DNA from: Glycocaulis sp051859565
GTDB lineage: Bacteria; Pseudomonadota; Alphaproteobacteria; Caulobacterales; Maricaulaceae
Length of the DNA: 64,000 nt
Direction: 5' to 3'
NCBI RefSeq assembly: GCF_051859565.1
Contig: NZ_JBHYFK010000007.1
Span: forward strand, 1 to 64,000
Position 1 is the first letter of the stretch. Every line of letters begins with the position of its first letter. Both the position numbers and the translations under genes were made by a program. The notes beneath the pieces were generated by a model that ran no database searches, was not told the DNA's origin, and saw only the letters and a program-made list of their open reading frames with translations. Shown here piece by piece: positions 34,795 to 42,999 of this stretch.

Positions 34795-35634
34795 TTAGGT
34801 GTCGCGGCCCAGCCTTCTGACTGGCGCGAGGGGCGTGAAATTGCCATCGCGCTTTTCAGACCGGGCGGCCATCGCCTCGACAATATCATGCGGATTCCAG
34901 ATGGAAGCCTGCAGTGTCATCACATGTTCGAGACTATCGGCAACCGAGTGATCGCGCGAATAGAGGTGGGACTTCTTGATGCCCGCAATCGTCAGGGGCG
35001 GGCGGCTGGCGATGCGGGCTGCCACCGCGTTCACATGGGCTTTCAGGGCCGCTTCATCGGGCAGGACGCCATTGAGAAGGCCCAGCGCATAGGCGCGCTC
35101 AGGGCTGAGCGTTTCGCCCGTATAGGCCAGCTCCAGTGCGATACCGGAGGGGATCAGGCGCGGCAGGCGCTGCAGCGTGCCGACATCGGCCATCATGCCG
35201 ATATTGGTCTCCTCGATGCGCAGCCAGGCGTCTTTCGTCGCGTAACGCAGATCACAGGCGGTCACCATGTCCACCCCGCCGCCGACGCACGGCCCCTGCA
35301 TGGCGGCGATGACCGGGAAGCGGGCGCGCTCGAACGCCGTGAACGCATCCTGCAAGGACATGGCGGCGTCCATGAAGGCTTGGCGCGCGGCGGCGGTGTC
35401 GGTGGTCAGCGCGTTGGGGTCGGAGAACACCGATATGTCCATGCCGGCGGTAAAGACCGGGCCTTGCGCATCGAGAATCAGTACTCGTGTCTCGCCCTCG
35501 TCCGACAGCGCATTCACCGCTTCTGGCAGTTCGCGCCAGAAGGCGGGCGTCATCGTGTTGCGCTTGTCAGGACGGTTCAGCGTCAGGCGGGTAATCGGCC
35601 CGTCTGACGACAAGGCGAAGCTGGTATAACTCAT
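34795..35634 (-). CDS. enoyl-CoA hydratase/isomerase family (dienoyl-CoA isomerase-like)
   Basis: A 279-residue crotonase-fold enzyme. Oxyanion-hole segments are FTAGMDISVF and MQGPCVGGGVDMV. The segment RIEETNIGMMADVGTLQRLP has the acidic pair typical of delta3,5-delta2,4-dienoyl-CoA isomerases (Glu in the helix, Asp in ADVGTLQRLP), so it may work in unsaturated fatty-acid beta-oxidation rather than as a simple hydratase. ATG 35634 is chosen over 35652 because GGGAG precedes it and the domain starts there. Confidence 0.82.
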   Translation of the reverse strand: MSYTSFALSSDGPITRLTLNRPDKRNTMTPAFWRELPEAVNALSDEGETRVLILDAQGPVFTAGMDISVFSDPNALTTDTAAARQAFMDAAMSLQDAFTAFERARFPVIAAMQGPCVGGGVDMVTACDLRYATKDAWLRIEETNIGMMADVGTLQRLPRLIPSGIALELAYTGETLSPERAYALGLLNGVLPDEAALKAHVNAVAARIASRPPLTIAGIKKSHLYSRDHSVADSLEHVMTLQASIWNPHDIVEAMAARSEKRDGNFTPLAPVRRLGRDT

Positions 35635-35725
35635 GGGCGCGCTCCCGGTCACAGGGTGAGGGCGTCACTCTAGACCGGGAGGGCGGGCATGCCAGTGTGA
35701 TATCAGCGCCGGTCCAGCTGGACGG

Positions 35726-36535
35726 CTAATGCAGATAGTCCAGCGGATCGACCAGGGTGAAGCCGGGCGCTTCCCTGATATAATAGTCAAGCAGGTATTT
35801 GTGGCCCGCGCCGTAGATGACCAGCACCCGCTCGCCCGGCTGGGCGATCTGCGCGATGCGGGCGAAAATGATAAGGTTGCGTCCCCACCAGGCCGCCATC
35901 TGGTGTGCGCCCACCGGATCCTCGACCGTTCCGGCCTGCGCCAGCCAGAGATACATGCGGTGGAAATCCAGCATCTCGGCGGAGTTGGCGTCGATCAGCC
36001 GGGCGCGAATAGTGCCATCGGCATTACGCGAGAAGAACACTTCCACCTCGCCAATCGTCTGCTGGAAGGCTTCGAGCAGATATGTCTGTCCGGCCTCCTG
36101 CGCGGCCCCCAGCATGGCCTGGAAGTCCATCCCGTTCTGATAGTCCACCGCCCAGACCTGTTCATGGCCCATACGGGCCGCCAGACGCAGGCCGATCTGG
36201 TCACGCTCATTGACGGTCAGCTCGGCTTCGCCAGCGCGCCAGGCCCGGTAGCGGTCATTGATCCAGTCCTCGTGTTCGGGTTCCAGCTCGACGATGATCC
36301 GGTCCGGCTGGAAGGCTTCGATCCGGTCCAGAATGTCCGCGATTTCCTGCTGGCGCCGAGGGGAGAGGAAGTCGTCCACCTCCGGATTGACGTAATCGCT
36401 GCCGCCTCCGGTGAAATGGAAGGTGCCCAGTACCATGACCTGCGTATCGCCGGCCGGACGCGTATCATCGTTTTGAGCATAGGCGCTGCTTGCGAAGATG
36501 AGTGCGCCCAAGAGGCCCGCGAACTGTTTCAACAT
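35726..36535 (-). CDS. exported DUF5694-like protein
   Basis: A 269-residue protein with a clear signal peptide (LKQFAGLLGALIFASSAYAQ, cleavage about residue 20). Features are VMVLGTFHFTGGG, a VELEPEHEDW acidic motif, RMGHEQVWAVDY and the C-terminal RVLVIYGAGHKYLLDYYI. These fit the DUF5694 family, distantly related to TraB/ChaN-type proteins with conserved His and Glu residues. The biochemical role is unknown. ATG 36535 has AAGGAAA upstream. It is divergent from mccB. Confidence 0.78.
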   Translation of the reverse strand: MLKQFAGLLGALIFASSAYAQNDDTRPAGDTQVMVLGTFHFTGGGSDYVNPEVDDFLSPRRQQEIADILDRIEAFQPDRIIVELEPEHEDWINDRYRAWRAGEAELTVNERDQIGLRLAARMGHEQVWAVDYQNGMDFQAMLGAAQEAGQTYLLEAFQQTIGEVEVFFSRNADGTIRARLIDANSAEMLDFHRMYLWLAQAGTVEDPVGAHQMAAWWGRNLIIFARIAQIAQPGERVLVIYGAGHKYLLDYYIREAPGFTLVDPLDYLH

Positions 36536-36705
36536 GAAAACTTTCCTTCGACGAAGTGGAGTGGCTTTAACACCCTGATGCAGGCAAGAGGCTGTCTGGA
36601 TGCAATGACCGGACAAACAAGCCAACGCACTGCTTACATTGCACTTGCGCCATGTTACCGGCTAAGAGCAGCGCTTGCTGCCATCTCGACATCAGGAAGC
36701 CGCTC

Positions 36706-38313
36706 ATGACCCAGCTTACCTCCAGGCTCGACCCCGCCTCCGACAGTTTCAAGGCCAATGCCGCGCGCATGGACGAGCTGGTAGCCGAGCTGAAAGCGCG
36801 CACCGCTGAAGCCGCGCTGGGCGGGCCGGAGCGCGCACGCGAGAAGCATCTGGCGCGCGGCAAGCTGCTGCCCCGCGAGCGCGTGGAGCGCCTGCTGGAC
36901 CCCGGCACGCCGTTTCTGGAGATTGGCGCTCTGGCGGCCAATGGCATGTATGAGGGCGATGTGCACGGCGCGGGCATGATTGCCGGCATTGGCCGGGTGT
37001 CGGGCCGCGAGGTGATGATCGTCTGCAATGACGCCACGGTGAAGGGCGGGACCTATTATCCGCTGACCGTGAAGAAGCATTTGCGCGCGCAGGAGATCGC
37101 CCGCGAGAACCGGCTGCCCTGCGTCTATCTGGTGGATTCCGGCGGCGCGAATCTGCCCTTCCAGGCCGATGTCTTCCCTGACCGGGAGCATTTCGGCCGC
37201 ATCTTCTACAATCAGGCCACGCTCTCATCCGAAGGCATCGCGCAAGTGGCCGTGGTCATGGGCTCATGCACCGCTGGCGGCGCCTATGTGCCCGCCATGA
37301 GCGACGAGACCGTGATCGTGAGGAAGCAGGGCACCATCTTCCTCGGCGGTCCGCCGCTGGTGAAGGCCGCGACCGGCGAGGTGATCTCGGCAGAGGATCT
37401 CGGCGGCGCGGACGTTCACGCCCGCCGCTCCGGCGTGGTCGATCACTACGCTGCCAATGACGACCATGCACTGCAGACCGCGCGGCGCATCGTGGCCGGG
37501 CTCAACACGGTAAAACGCGTGGACATGGATCTGGCCGAGCCGGAAGCCCCGGCCATCGATCCGGAAACGCTCAATGGCGTGATCCCGTCAGACGTGCGCA
37601 CGCCCTATGATGTGCGCGAGGTGATCGCGCGGCTGGTGGATGGTTCGCGCTTTGACGAGTTCAAGGCGCTCTACGGTGACACGCTGGTGTGCGGCTTTGC
37701 GCGCGTGCATGGCATGCCGGTCGGCATCATCGCCAATAATGGCGTGATCTTCTCTGAAAGCGCGCTCAAAGGCGCACACTTCATCGAGCTGTGCTGCCAG
37801 CGCGGCATCCCGCTCCTCTTCCTGCAGAACATTACCGGCTTCATGGTCGGCTCCAAATACGAGGCGGGCGGCATCGCCAAGGACGGGGCCAAGCTCGTCA
37901 CGGCCGTGTCCTGCGCGCGCGTGCCGAAAATCACCATCATCATTGGCGGCTCTTACGGGGCGGGCAATTACGGCATGTGCGGGCGCGCCTATGGCCCCCG
38001 CTTCCTCTTCATGTGGCCCAATGCCCGCATCTCCGTCATGGGCGGCGAACAGGCCGCGAGCGTGCTCGCCACGGTAAAACGCGACGGGATGGAGCTGCGC
38101 GGGGAGGAGTGGAGCGCGAAAGCCGAAGACGCCTTCAAGGCCCCGATCCGCGAGAAATACGAGGCCGAGGGCTCGCCCTATTACTCCACCGCAAGGCTGT
38201 GGGATGATGGCGTGATCGCGCCGTCCCAGACCCGCGACGTGGTGGGCCTTGCGCTCTCCGCCTGCCTCAACGCGCCCATCGAGAAGACGCGCTTTGGCGT
38301 GTTCAGGATGTAA
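36706..38313 (+). CDS. mccB: methylcrotonyl-CoA carboxylase, carboxyltransferase (beta) subunit
   Basis: Carboxylates 3-methylcrotonyl-CoA in leucine degradation, together with the biotin subunit at 43000. The 535-residue carboxyltransferase has the acyl-CoA site block KLLPRERVERLLDPGTPFLE, DSGGANLPFQADVFPDREHFGRIF (the MCC-type insertion, distinct from PccB), GSCTAGGAYVPAMSDE, and C-terminal GGSYGAGNYGMCGRAYGPRF with MGGEQAASVL. ATG 36706 has AGGAAG about 8 bases before it, and the frame is open from 36652. Confidence 0.92.
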   Translation: MTQLTSRLDPASDSFKANAARMDELVAELKARTAEAALGGPERAREKHLARGKLLPRERVERLLDPGTPFLEIGALAANGMYEGDVHGAGMIAGIGRVSGREVMIVCNDATVKGGTYYPLTVKKHLRAQEIARENRLPCVYLVDSGGANLPFQADVFPDREHFGRIFYNQATLSSEGIAQVAVVMGSCTAGGAYVPAMSDETVIVRKQGTIFLGGPPLVKAATGEVISAEDLGGADVHARRSGVVDHYAANDDHALQTARRIVAGLNTVKRVDMDLAEPEAPAIDPETLNGVIPSDVRTPYDVREVIARLVDGSRFDEFKALYGDTLVCGFARVHGMPVGIIANNGVIFSESALKGAHFIELCCQRGIPLLFLQNITGFMVGSKYEAGGIAKDGAKLVTAVSCARVPKITIIIGGSYGAGNYGMCGRAYGPRFLFMWPNARISVMGGEQAASVLATVKRDGMELRGEEWSAKAEDAFKAPIREKYEAEGSPYYSTARLWDDGVIAPSQTRDVVGLALSACLNAPIEKTRFGVFRM

Positions 38314-38319
38314 TCACTC

Positions 38320-38722
38320 CCCGCGTTTCACCGGCCCCCGCGTTTCACCGGCGGAAGCCGGTGCCCAGTCTTTTTCCTAGTGCTCAGCCCATCCCCTGCC
38401 TCCGCGGGGGCAGGCCGGGCTTCGCGCCGTTTACTGCCCCGCTGGTCCAACCGGGGTCCCCCGCCGCGCCTGTCCCCGTGAAAACGGGGAACGGGGGACC
38501 CATGGACAGGCCCGGCGGCTGGAAAAATGGCCCCCGGCTCGGTGGCCGGGGATCCGGAGGAGAGGCAAGCGGGATGTCAGACAGGCCGCGAAGCGGCCTG
38601 AAAAGCGCGATCCCCGATCAAGCCGGGGACGGGCCTTCGCGCCCGCGACTTCGGGAACCTGAAGAGGCATGGGTTCCCCGGACCTCGCTGGCGCTCGGCC
38701 GGAGAATGACAGGCGGGGGAGG
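38320..38722. repeat. palindromic repeats in a 517-base gap
   Basis: No gene between mccB and the exported protein at 38831. From left to right: two copies of CGCGTTTCACCGG (the second continuing GGAAGCCGGTGCCCAGTC, a hairpin), GC-rich palindromes including CCCCGTGAAAACGGGGA and GGCCCCCGGCTCGGTGGCCGGGG, an AGGCCGCGAAGCGGCCT hairpin, and a GGGTTCCCCGGACCTCGC unit ending GGAGAATGACA. The first type recurs inverted near 53895. Confidence 0.75.
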
Positions 38723-38830
38723 TTTTCCGTTCTCCCCCCGCGTTTCTTCCCATCCCTCCGCCCCATTAAATCTTGGTAGGAAAGCAAAAACCCGCTTTCG
38801 CGCCGCGCGCGCCGGGATAATCATGCGGTC

Positions 38831-39526
38831 ATGAAAAGTTTCCCGCGCTGCTCCGTGATTCTTCCCGCCCTGCTGCTGTCTGCCAGTCCTGCGCTGGCCG
38901 ATGAGCCGCCCGCAGACCTGTTCCAGCGGGCGGTGGCCACCGCCCAGCTTCATAATGACCGCGCCGGCGAGGTGTGCGGCTTTGCCTATGCCCCGCACTG
39001 GAACGAGGATGGCGGTTTTATCGTTGAGCAGGGCGAGGGCGCTGCCCGCTGGCTGGACGCCCGCTCACAGCCGCTGGATGAGGAACTGGCGGCAAACTTT
39101 CCCGAAGACCCGCGCCAGATGATCCGCCAGTCGCCTGACCGCCTTCTGGAGAGCGCAGACACGCCGCGCTTTGTGCGCTGGGAGGACGGGCTGGCCATCT
39201 ACCAGTTCCAGCCGGTGAGCCTTCCGCTCGCGGGTGGCGGATTCAGCTTTGACGTCGCCGAAAACGTGGTGGCCGAAGTCGGCATAGACCCGGACACGGC
39301 CATGGTGGCATTCCGGGAAGTGAAGGCTCCGTCGAGCTTCCGGCCCAACGCGGTCGTGCGCATTCGCGATTATGAAACACGGGTCAATTTCCGCCCCGCC
39401 TGGCCCGACGGCCCCGTTGTGGTGGCAGACCAGCGCTATGCGATTGTCGCCGTTGCCATGCTGCAGACCCATAATCTGACCGGCTCCAGCACCTATTCAG
39501 GCTTTACGCGCTGCGAGGCAGGCTGA
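38831..39526 (+). CDS. exported protein of unknown function
   Basis: A 231-residue protein with a signal peptide cleaved near residue 23 (SPALADEPP). The mature part has two cysteines far apart (EVCGFAY and GFTRCEAG), possibly a disulfide. Notable segments are LPLAGGGFSFDVAENVVAEVGID and NAVVRIRDYETRVNFRPAW. I recognise no domain. It is probably periplasmic and sits alone between repeats and the quinone-reductase-like gene. Confidence 0.62.
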   Translation: MKSFPRCSVILPALLLSASPALADEPPADLFQRAVATAQLHNDRAGEVCGFAYAPHWNEDGGFIVEQGEGAARWLDARSQPLDEELAANFPEDPRQMIRQSPDRLLESADTPRFVRWEDGLAIYQFQPVSLPLAGGGFSFDVAENVVAEVGIDPDTAMVAFREVKAPSSFRPNAVVRIRDYETRVNFRPAWPDGPVVVADQRYAIVAVAMLQTHNLTGSSTYSGFTRCEAG

Positions 39527-39601
39527 GCCGCCCAATCTGCCGCATGGCGTTTGGCTGCAACGCACGCTAATGTCCCCACTTCAGCTGGGGAGATTTGAGA
39601 C

Positions 39602-40183
39602 ATGGCGCGTTCCATCCTTCTGGTAAACGGACACCCCGATCCCTCGAAGGAGCGGTTCTGCCATGCCTTGTGCAATGCCTATCAGGAGGGCGCGCACGAG
39701 GGGGGCAACGCGGTGGCGCGGGTGGATATAGGCGCGCTGGAATTTGCCTTTCTGGAGAATGCGCAAGCCTTCGTCACGCCGCCGCCGGTCGATATTGCCG
39801 CCGTTCAGGCCATGCTGGAGCGGGCCGATCACATGGTGCTCGTTCACCCGCTATGGCTTGGCACCCTGCCTGCGCGCACCAAGGCATTTCTGGAGCATCT
39901 CGCCCGCAATGATTTCCTCGTAAAGACCGAGGTGAAGGGCATGTGGCCGGCCAAGCGCATGCGCGGCAAGTCGGCGCGGATCGTGATGACGATGGGCATG
40001 CCGGGCTTTGCCTACAACATCTTCTACCGCGCCCATTCCCTGAAAGCGCTGGAGGCCGGTATCTTCCAGATGGCGGGGTTCAAACCCGTCCAGCACACGA
40101 TCTTTGGCGCGATTGATTTCAGCGCTGAGAGCCGCCAGCGCATGCTGGCGAAAATGCGCGCGCTCGGCCGCGCCGGGAAATAG
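39602..40183 (+). CDS. NAD(P)H dehydrogenase (quinone) family, flavodoxin-like fold
   Basis: A 193-residue FMN/FAD flavoprotein of the Flavodoxin_2 group (MdaB/KefF/WrbA relatives). The N-terminal SILLVNGHPDPSKERFCHAL binds the flavin phosphate. MVLVHPLWLGTLPARTKAFLEHL is the conserved second flavin contact and dimer segment, and ARIVMTMGMPGFAYN follows. It probably reduces quinones or aldehydes with NAD(P)H. It lies in the span between the two mcc genes, but a direct link to leucine catabolism is not evident. Confidence 0.83.
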   Translation: MARSILLVNGHPDPSKERFCHALCNAYQEGAHEGGNAVARVDIGALEFAFLENAQAFVTPPPVDIAAVQAMLERADHMVLVHPLWLGTLPARTKAFLEHLARNDFLVKTEVKGMWPAKRMRGKSARIVMTMGMPGFAYNIFYRAHSLKALEAGIFQMAGFKPVQHTIFGAIDFSAESRQRMLAKMRALGRAGK

Positions 40184-40279
40184 CGCCTGCTGCACGCTGG
40201 CCAGCTTTTGCTTGCCAATCGCGCCTGTCCCCGGTTTGATGGGTTAACCATATCCAAACTGAGCCGGGGGGCGATTTTC

Positions 40280-40597
40280 ATGGATGCACTTCAACCTGTG
40301 CTGGATTTTTTCCGGCAGGGCTTCAGCACCGTAAACGGTGTTCAGGGGCTTATCATCGCGCTGGTGGCGGCCTTTCTTCTGCCCGCCTGGAGCCGTCTGA
40401 TCGTTTTCGTGTTTGGCGCGGCACTGGTTCATCTGGTGGTCGATGCGCTGCTTCCGGTGCTGGCCAATAACGCCGCATTGCGCCTGCCGGACGTGCTCTC
40501 CATGCCGTTCTGGCGCTACGTCGCGGCGCTGCTGGCGGGCTATCTGATCGTCATCAGCCTGCTCGCATTGCTCAAGCGTTTGCTCCTTAGACGGTAG
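40280..40597 (+). CDS. small triple-helix membrane protein, paralogue 1
   Basis: A 105-residue protein with three hydrophobic segments (about 21-39, 42-60, 78-97) and a terminal Arg-rich tail (KRLLLRR). Its second half aligns with the next gene's product: a VHLVVDALLP segment, an Ala/Leu/Pro stretch, MPFWRYVAALLAGYLIV and a final Lys..ArgArg. No known family is recognised. ATG 40280 (frame open from 40208) follows a GGGGGGC stretch. Confidence 0.62.
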   Translation: MDALQPVLDFFRQGFSTVNGVQGLIIALVAAFLLPAWSRLIVFVFGAALVHLVVDALLPVLANNAALRLPDVLSMPFWRYVAALLAGYLIVISLLALLKRLLLRR

Positions 40598-40733
40598 GAT
40601 TGCTGCGCATGCATTATGCTGCCGGGCGCTCAACCCGCCCGTGCAGGGTGCGTTTTTGTTTGCTTTTTGGTAAGAATTTGGCACGGTTGCCTACGGGAAT
40701 GCCCGTTCGGGCAGGCGAATGAGGGGAAACATA

Positions 40734-41093
40734 ATGGAAATTCTCGATACGGTATGGGGCTATCTGGAGCCTGTATGGGCGTGGCTGCGCGCCGGGCTGG
40801 ACATTCACGGGCCGGGCAACTGGACCGAGCTGGGCATCCAGATGGGCGTGATTGCCGTCGTGATGGCGTTGATGATGCAGAGCTTTGGCGCAATCCTGAT
40901 CTTCACCGTGGTGGGTGTCATCATCCACGTCGTGGTCGACCAGGTATTGCCGATGGTGCGCGACAGCGCGGCCTTTTCGATGCCGCCGGTGGCCGATATG
41001 AGCTACTGGCAGTATATCGCCTTCCTGGCGCTGGCCTATTTCGTGGGCCTGATCGTGCTCTTCCTGATCAAGAGCATCATCTTCCGCCGCTAG
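40734..41093 (+). CDS. small triple-helix membrane protein, paralogue 2
   Basis: A 119-residue protein with three hydrophobic segments. IHVVVDQVLP, the P-V--M spacing, MSYWQYIAFLALAYFVG and the ending KSIIFRR line up with the preceding gene's product, so the two look like a tandem duplication that has diverged strongly. The N-terminal part with its Trp-rich WGYLEPVWAWLRAG has no match in paralogue 1. ATG 40734 has GAGGGG about 8 bases upstream. A terminator follows. Confidence 0.63.
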   Translation: MEILDTVWGYLEPVWAWLRAGLDIHGPGNWTELGIQMGVIAVVMALMMQSFGAILIFTVVGVIIHVVVDQVLPMVRDSAAFSMPPVADMSYWQYIAFLALAYFVGLIVLFLIKSIIFRR

Positions 41094-41116
41094 GCAGTTG
41101 CATGACGACGGGCAGG

Positions 41117-41200
41117 GGCGCTGATCGGGGGATTGGCGCCTTTTTCCCGTGCTGACATGAAAAGCGCCCCGGTCATCTGGCCGGGGCGCTTTGCTTTGGG
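41117..41200 (+). terminator. tandem intrinsic terminators after the membrane paralogue pair
   Basis: A weaker hairpin (GGCGC/GCGCC at 41117-41140 followed by TTTTT) is followed by a strong 12-base stem, AAAGCGCCCCGG (41161-41172) with CCGGGGCGCTTT (41181-41192). The A-rich and T-rich ends could let the strong hairpin work in both directions. It separates the pair from the methylglutaconyl-CoA hydratase gene. Confidence 0.72.
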
Positions 41201-41267
41201 CGCGTCACTGGCCTAATGATGGCGCAAAGCGCGCGATTTGCGCGCGCACCGATGAGGAGCCTCCCCC

Positions 41268-42062
41268 ATGAGCCAGAACGATGTCCTTCTGTCCGTTACG
41301 CCGGGCGGCACCGCGATCATCACGCTGAACCGCCCCGACAAGCACAACGCCTTCAACGCCGACGTGATCGCCACCCTGTCGGATATGTTCGAGACGCTGC
41401 GCGCCAATACTGACGAGGTGCGCATGGTGGTCCTGCGCGGCGCTGGCCCCAGCTTTTCCGCCGGGGCAGACCTTGAATGGATGAAGGCGGCCGCCGACTG
41501 GACCCATGACGATAATGAGGAAGACGCGCTGGGCCTGGCGCGCATGTTGCGCCGCCTGCATGACCTGCCGCAGCTGACCGTCGCTCTGGTGCAGGGCGCG
41601 GCCATGGGCGGCGGGGCCGGGCTGGTGGCGGCCTGCGATGTCGCCATCGCGGTGAAAGACACCAAATTCCGCTTCTCCGAAGTGCGCCTCGGCCTGACGC
41701 CCGCCACCATCTCGCCGTTTGTGGTGCGCGCCATCGGGCCGCGCTGGGCCAAGGCGCTGTTCGCCACCGCCGAAGGCTTTGACGGCGAGTTCGCCCATAA
41801 AATCGGCCTTGCTCAGTATGTGGTGGACAGCGCGGACGATCTCGATGACGCGCTGGAAATGGTCGCAAAGCTGGTCTTCGCCGCTGCGCCGGGCGCGGTC
41901 GCGGCCTCCAAGGCGCTGGTGGACGAGGTGACAGGCAAGGAAATCGATGACCGGCTTGGCAGGCAGACTGCAAAGCTCATCGCCGACCGCCGGGTTTCCA
42001 AGGAGGGCCGGGAGGGCCTTGCCGCCTTCCTTGAAAAGCGCAAGCCGGGCTGGGTGAAGTAA
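41268..42062 (+). CDS. liuC: methylglutaconyl-CoA hydratase
   Basis: A crotonase-family enzyme of leucine catabolism that hydrates 3-methylglutaconyl-CoA to HMG-CoA. The 264-residue protein has FSAGADLEWMKA and QGAAMGGGAGLVAACDVAI forming the oxyanion hole, and RFSEVRLGLTPATISPFVV, the signature that marks the methylglutaconyl group within the family. It stands 18 bases before the DUF817 gene, followed by mccA, so these three probably form an operon. HMG-CoA lyase, the last step, is not seen. Confidence 0.88.
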   Translation: MSQNDVLLSVTPGGTAIITLNRPDKHNAFNADVIATLSDMFETLRANTDEVRMVVLRGAGPSFSAGADLEWMKAAADWTHDDNEEDALGLARMLRRLHDLPQLTVALVQGAAMGGGAGLVAACDVAIAVKDTKFRFSEVRLGLTPATISPFVVRAIGPRWAKALFATAEGFDGEFAHKIGLAQYVVDSADDLDDALEMVAKLVFAAAPGAVAASKALVDEVTGKEIDDRLGRQTAKLIADRRVSKEGREGLAAFLEKRKPGWVK

Positions 42063-42080
42063 CGCTCACCGGCGCAATTC

Positions 42081-42950
42081 ATGCTCTCCTTGCGCCAGAT
42101 TGAGGCTGCGTTTCACGCGCGCCGCGAACGCTTGCGAGCCCGGCTCGTGCGGGGCCGCTGGAGCGGCTACGCGTTTGAATTCCTCGCCTTTGGCATCAAG
42201 CAGGGCTGGGCGTGCCTGTTCGGTGCGCTGATGCTGGCCCTGCTGCTGGCGACTTTCCTTGTCTACCCGGCTGATGTGCCGCTCGCCCGCTATGATTTCC
42301 TGACCCTTGCCGCCGTACTCATCCAGATCGGCATGCTCGCTTTCGGGCTGGAGAACTGGGAGGAGGCAAAAGTCATCGCTGTCTTCCACCTCGTTGGCAC
42401 GGTGATGGAAATCTTCAAGGTGGCCATGGGCTCTTGGATCTATCCCGAAGCAGGGGATGCCATTCTGGTCATCGCGGGCGTGCCGCTCTTTTCCGGCTTC
42501 ATGTATGCGGCCGTGGGCAGCTATATCGCGCGGGTCTGGCGCCTGTTCGATTTCCGCTATGACCGCTTCCCGCCTTTGTGGCTGCAGGGCCTGCTGGGAC
42601 TTGCCATTTACGTGAACTTCTTCACTCACCACTTCACCATCGACATCCGCCTTGGTCTCTTCGCAGCTAGCGCGCTCATCTACGGGCCGTGTGTGATCTG
42701 GTTCCGGCCAGACAGGATGCATCGCTGCATGCCGTTATTGCTGGCTGCGATTCTGACCGCGCTCTTCATCTGGTTTGCCGAGAATATCGGCACCTTCGCC
42801 AGAGCCTGGGCCTATCCGGGGCAGGAGGCTGGCTGGCACATGGTTTCGTTCGCCAAGCTCGGCTCCTGGTATTTGCTGATGATTATCAGCTTCGTGCTGG
42901 TGGCGGCGGTCCACCGCGCCTCCGCTGCGCGCTTGCGTCCGCGCGCCTGA
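42081..42950 (+). CDS. DUF817 family integral membrane protein
   Basis: A 289-residue protein with eight or so hydrophobic segments. LENWEEAKVIAVFHLVGTVMEIFKVAMGSWIYPE and VGSYIARVWRLFDFRYDRFPP are the conserved, partly charged blocks of the DUF817 family, including His, Glu and Trp residues within membrane helices. Function is unknown. It lies tightly between liuC (18 bases) and mccA (49 bases), which hints at a membrane role tied to leucine or branched-chain acid use, though this is only positional. Confidence 0.85.
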   Translation: MLSLRQIEAAFHARRERLRARLVRGRWSGYAFEFLAFGIKQGWACLFGALMLALLLATFLVYPADVPLARYDFLTLAAVLIQIGMLAFGLENWEEAKVIAVFHLVGTVMEIFKVAMGSWIYPEAGDAILVIAGVPLFSGFMYAAVGSYIARVWRLFDFRYDRFPPLWLQGLLGLAIYVNFFTHHFTIDIRLGLFAASALIYGPCVIWFRPDRMHRCMPLLLAAILTALFIWFAENIGTFARAWAYPGQEAGWHMVSFAKLGSWYLLMIISFVLVAAVHRASAARLRPRA

Positions 42951-42999
42951 TCGCCCACAACGCCGCAACAGACCTGATCAGAAAATTGAGGGCGCGCCC

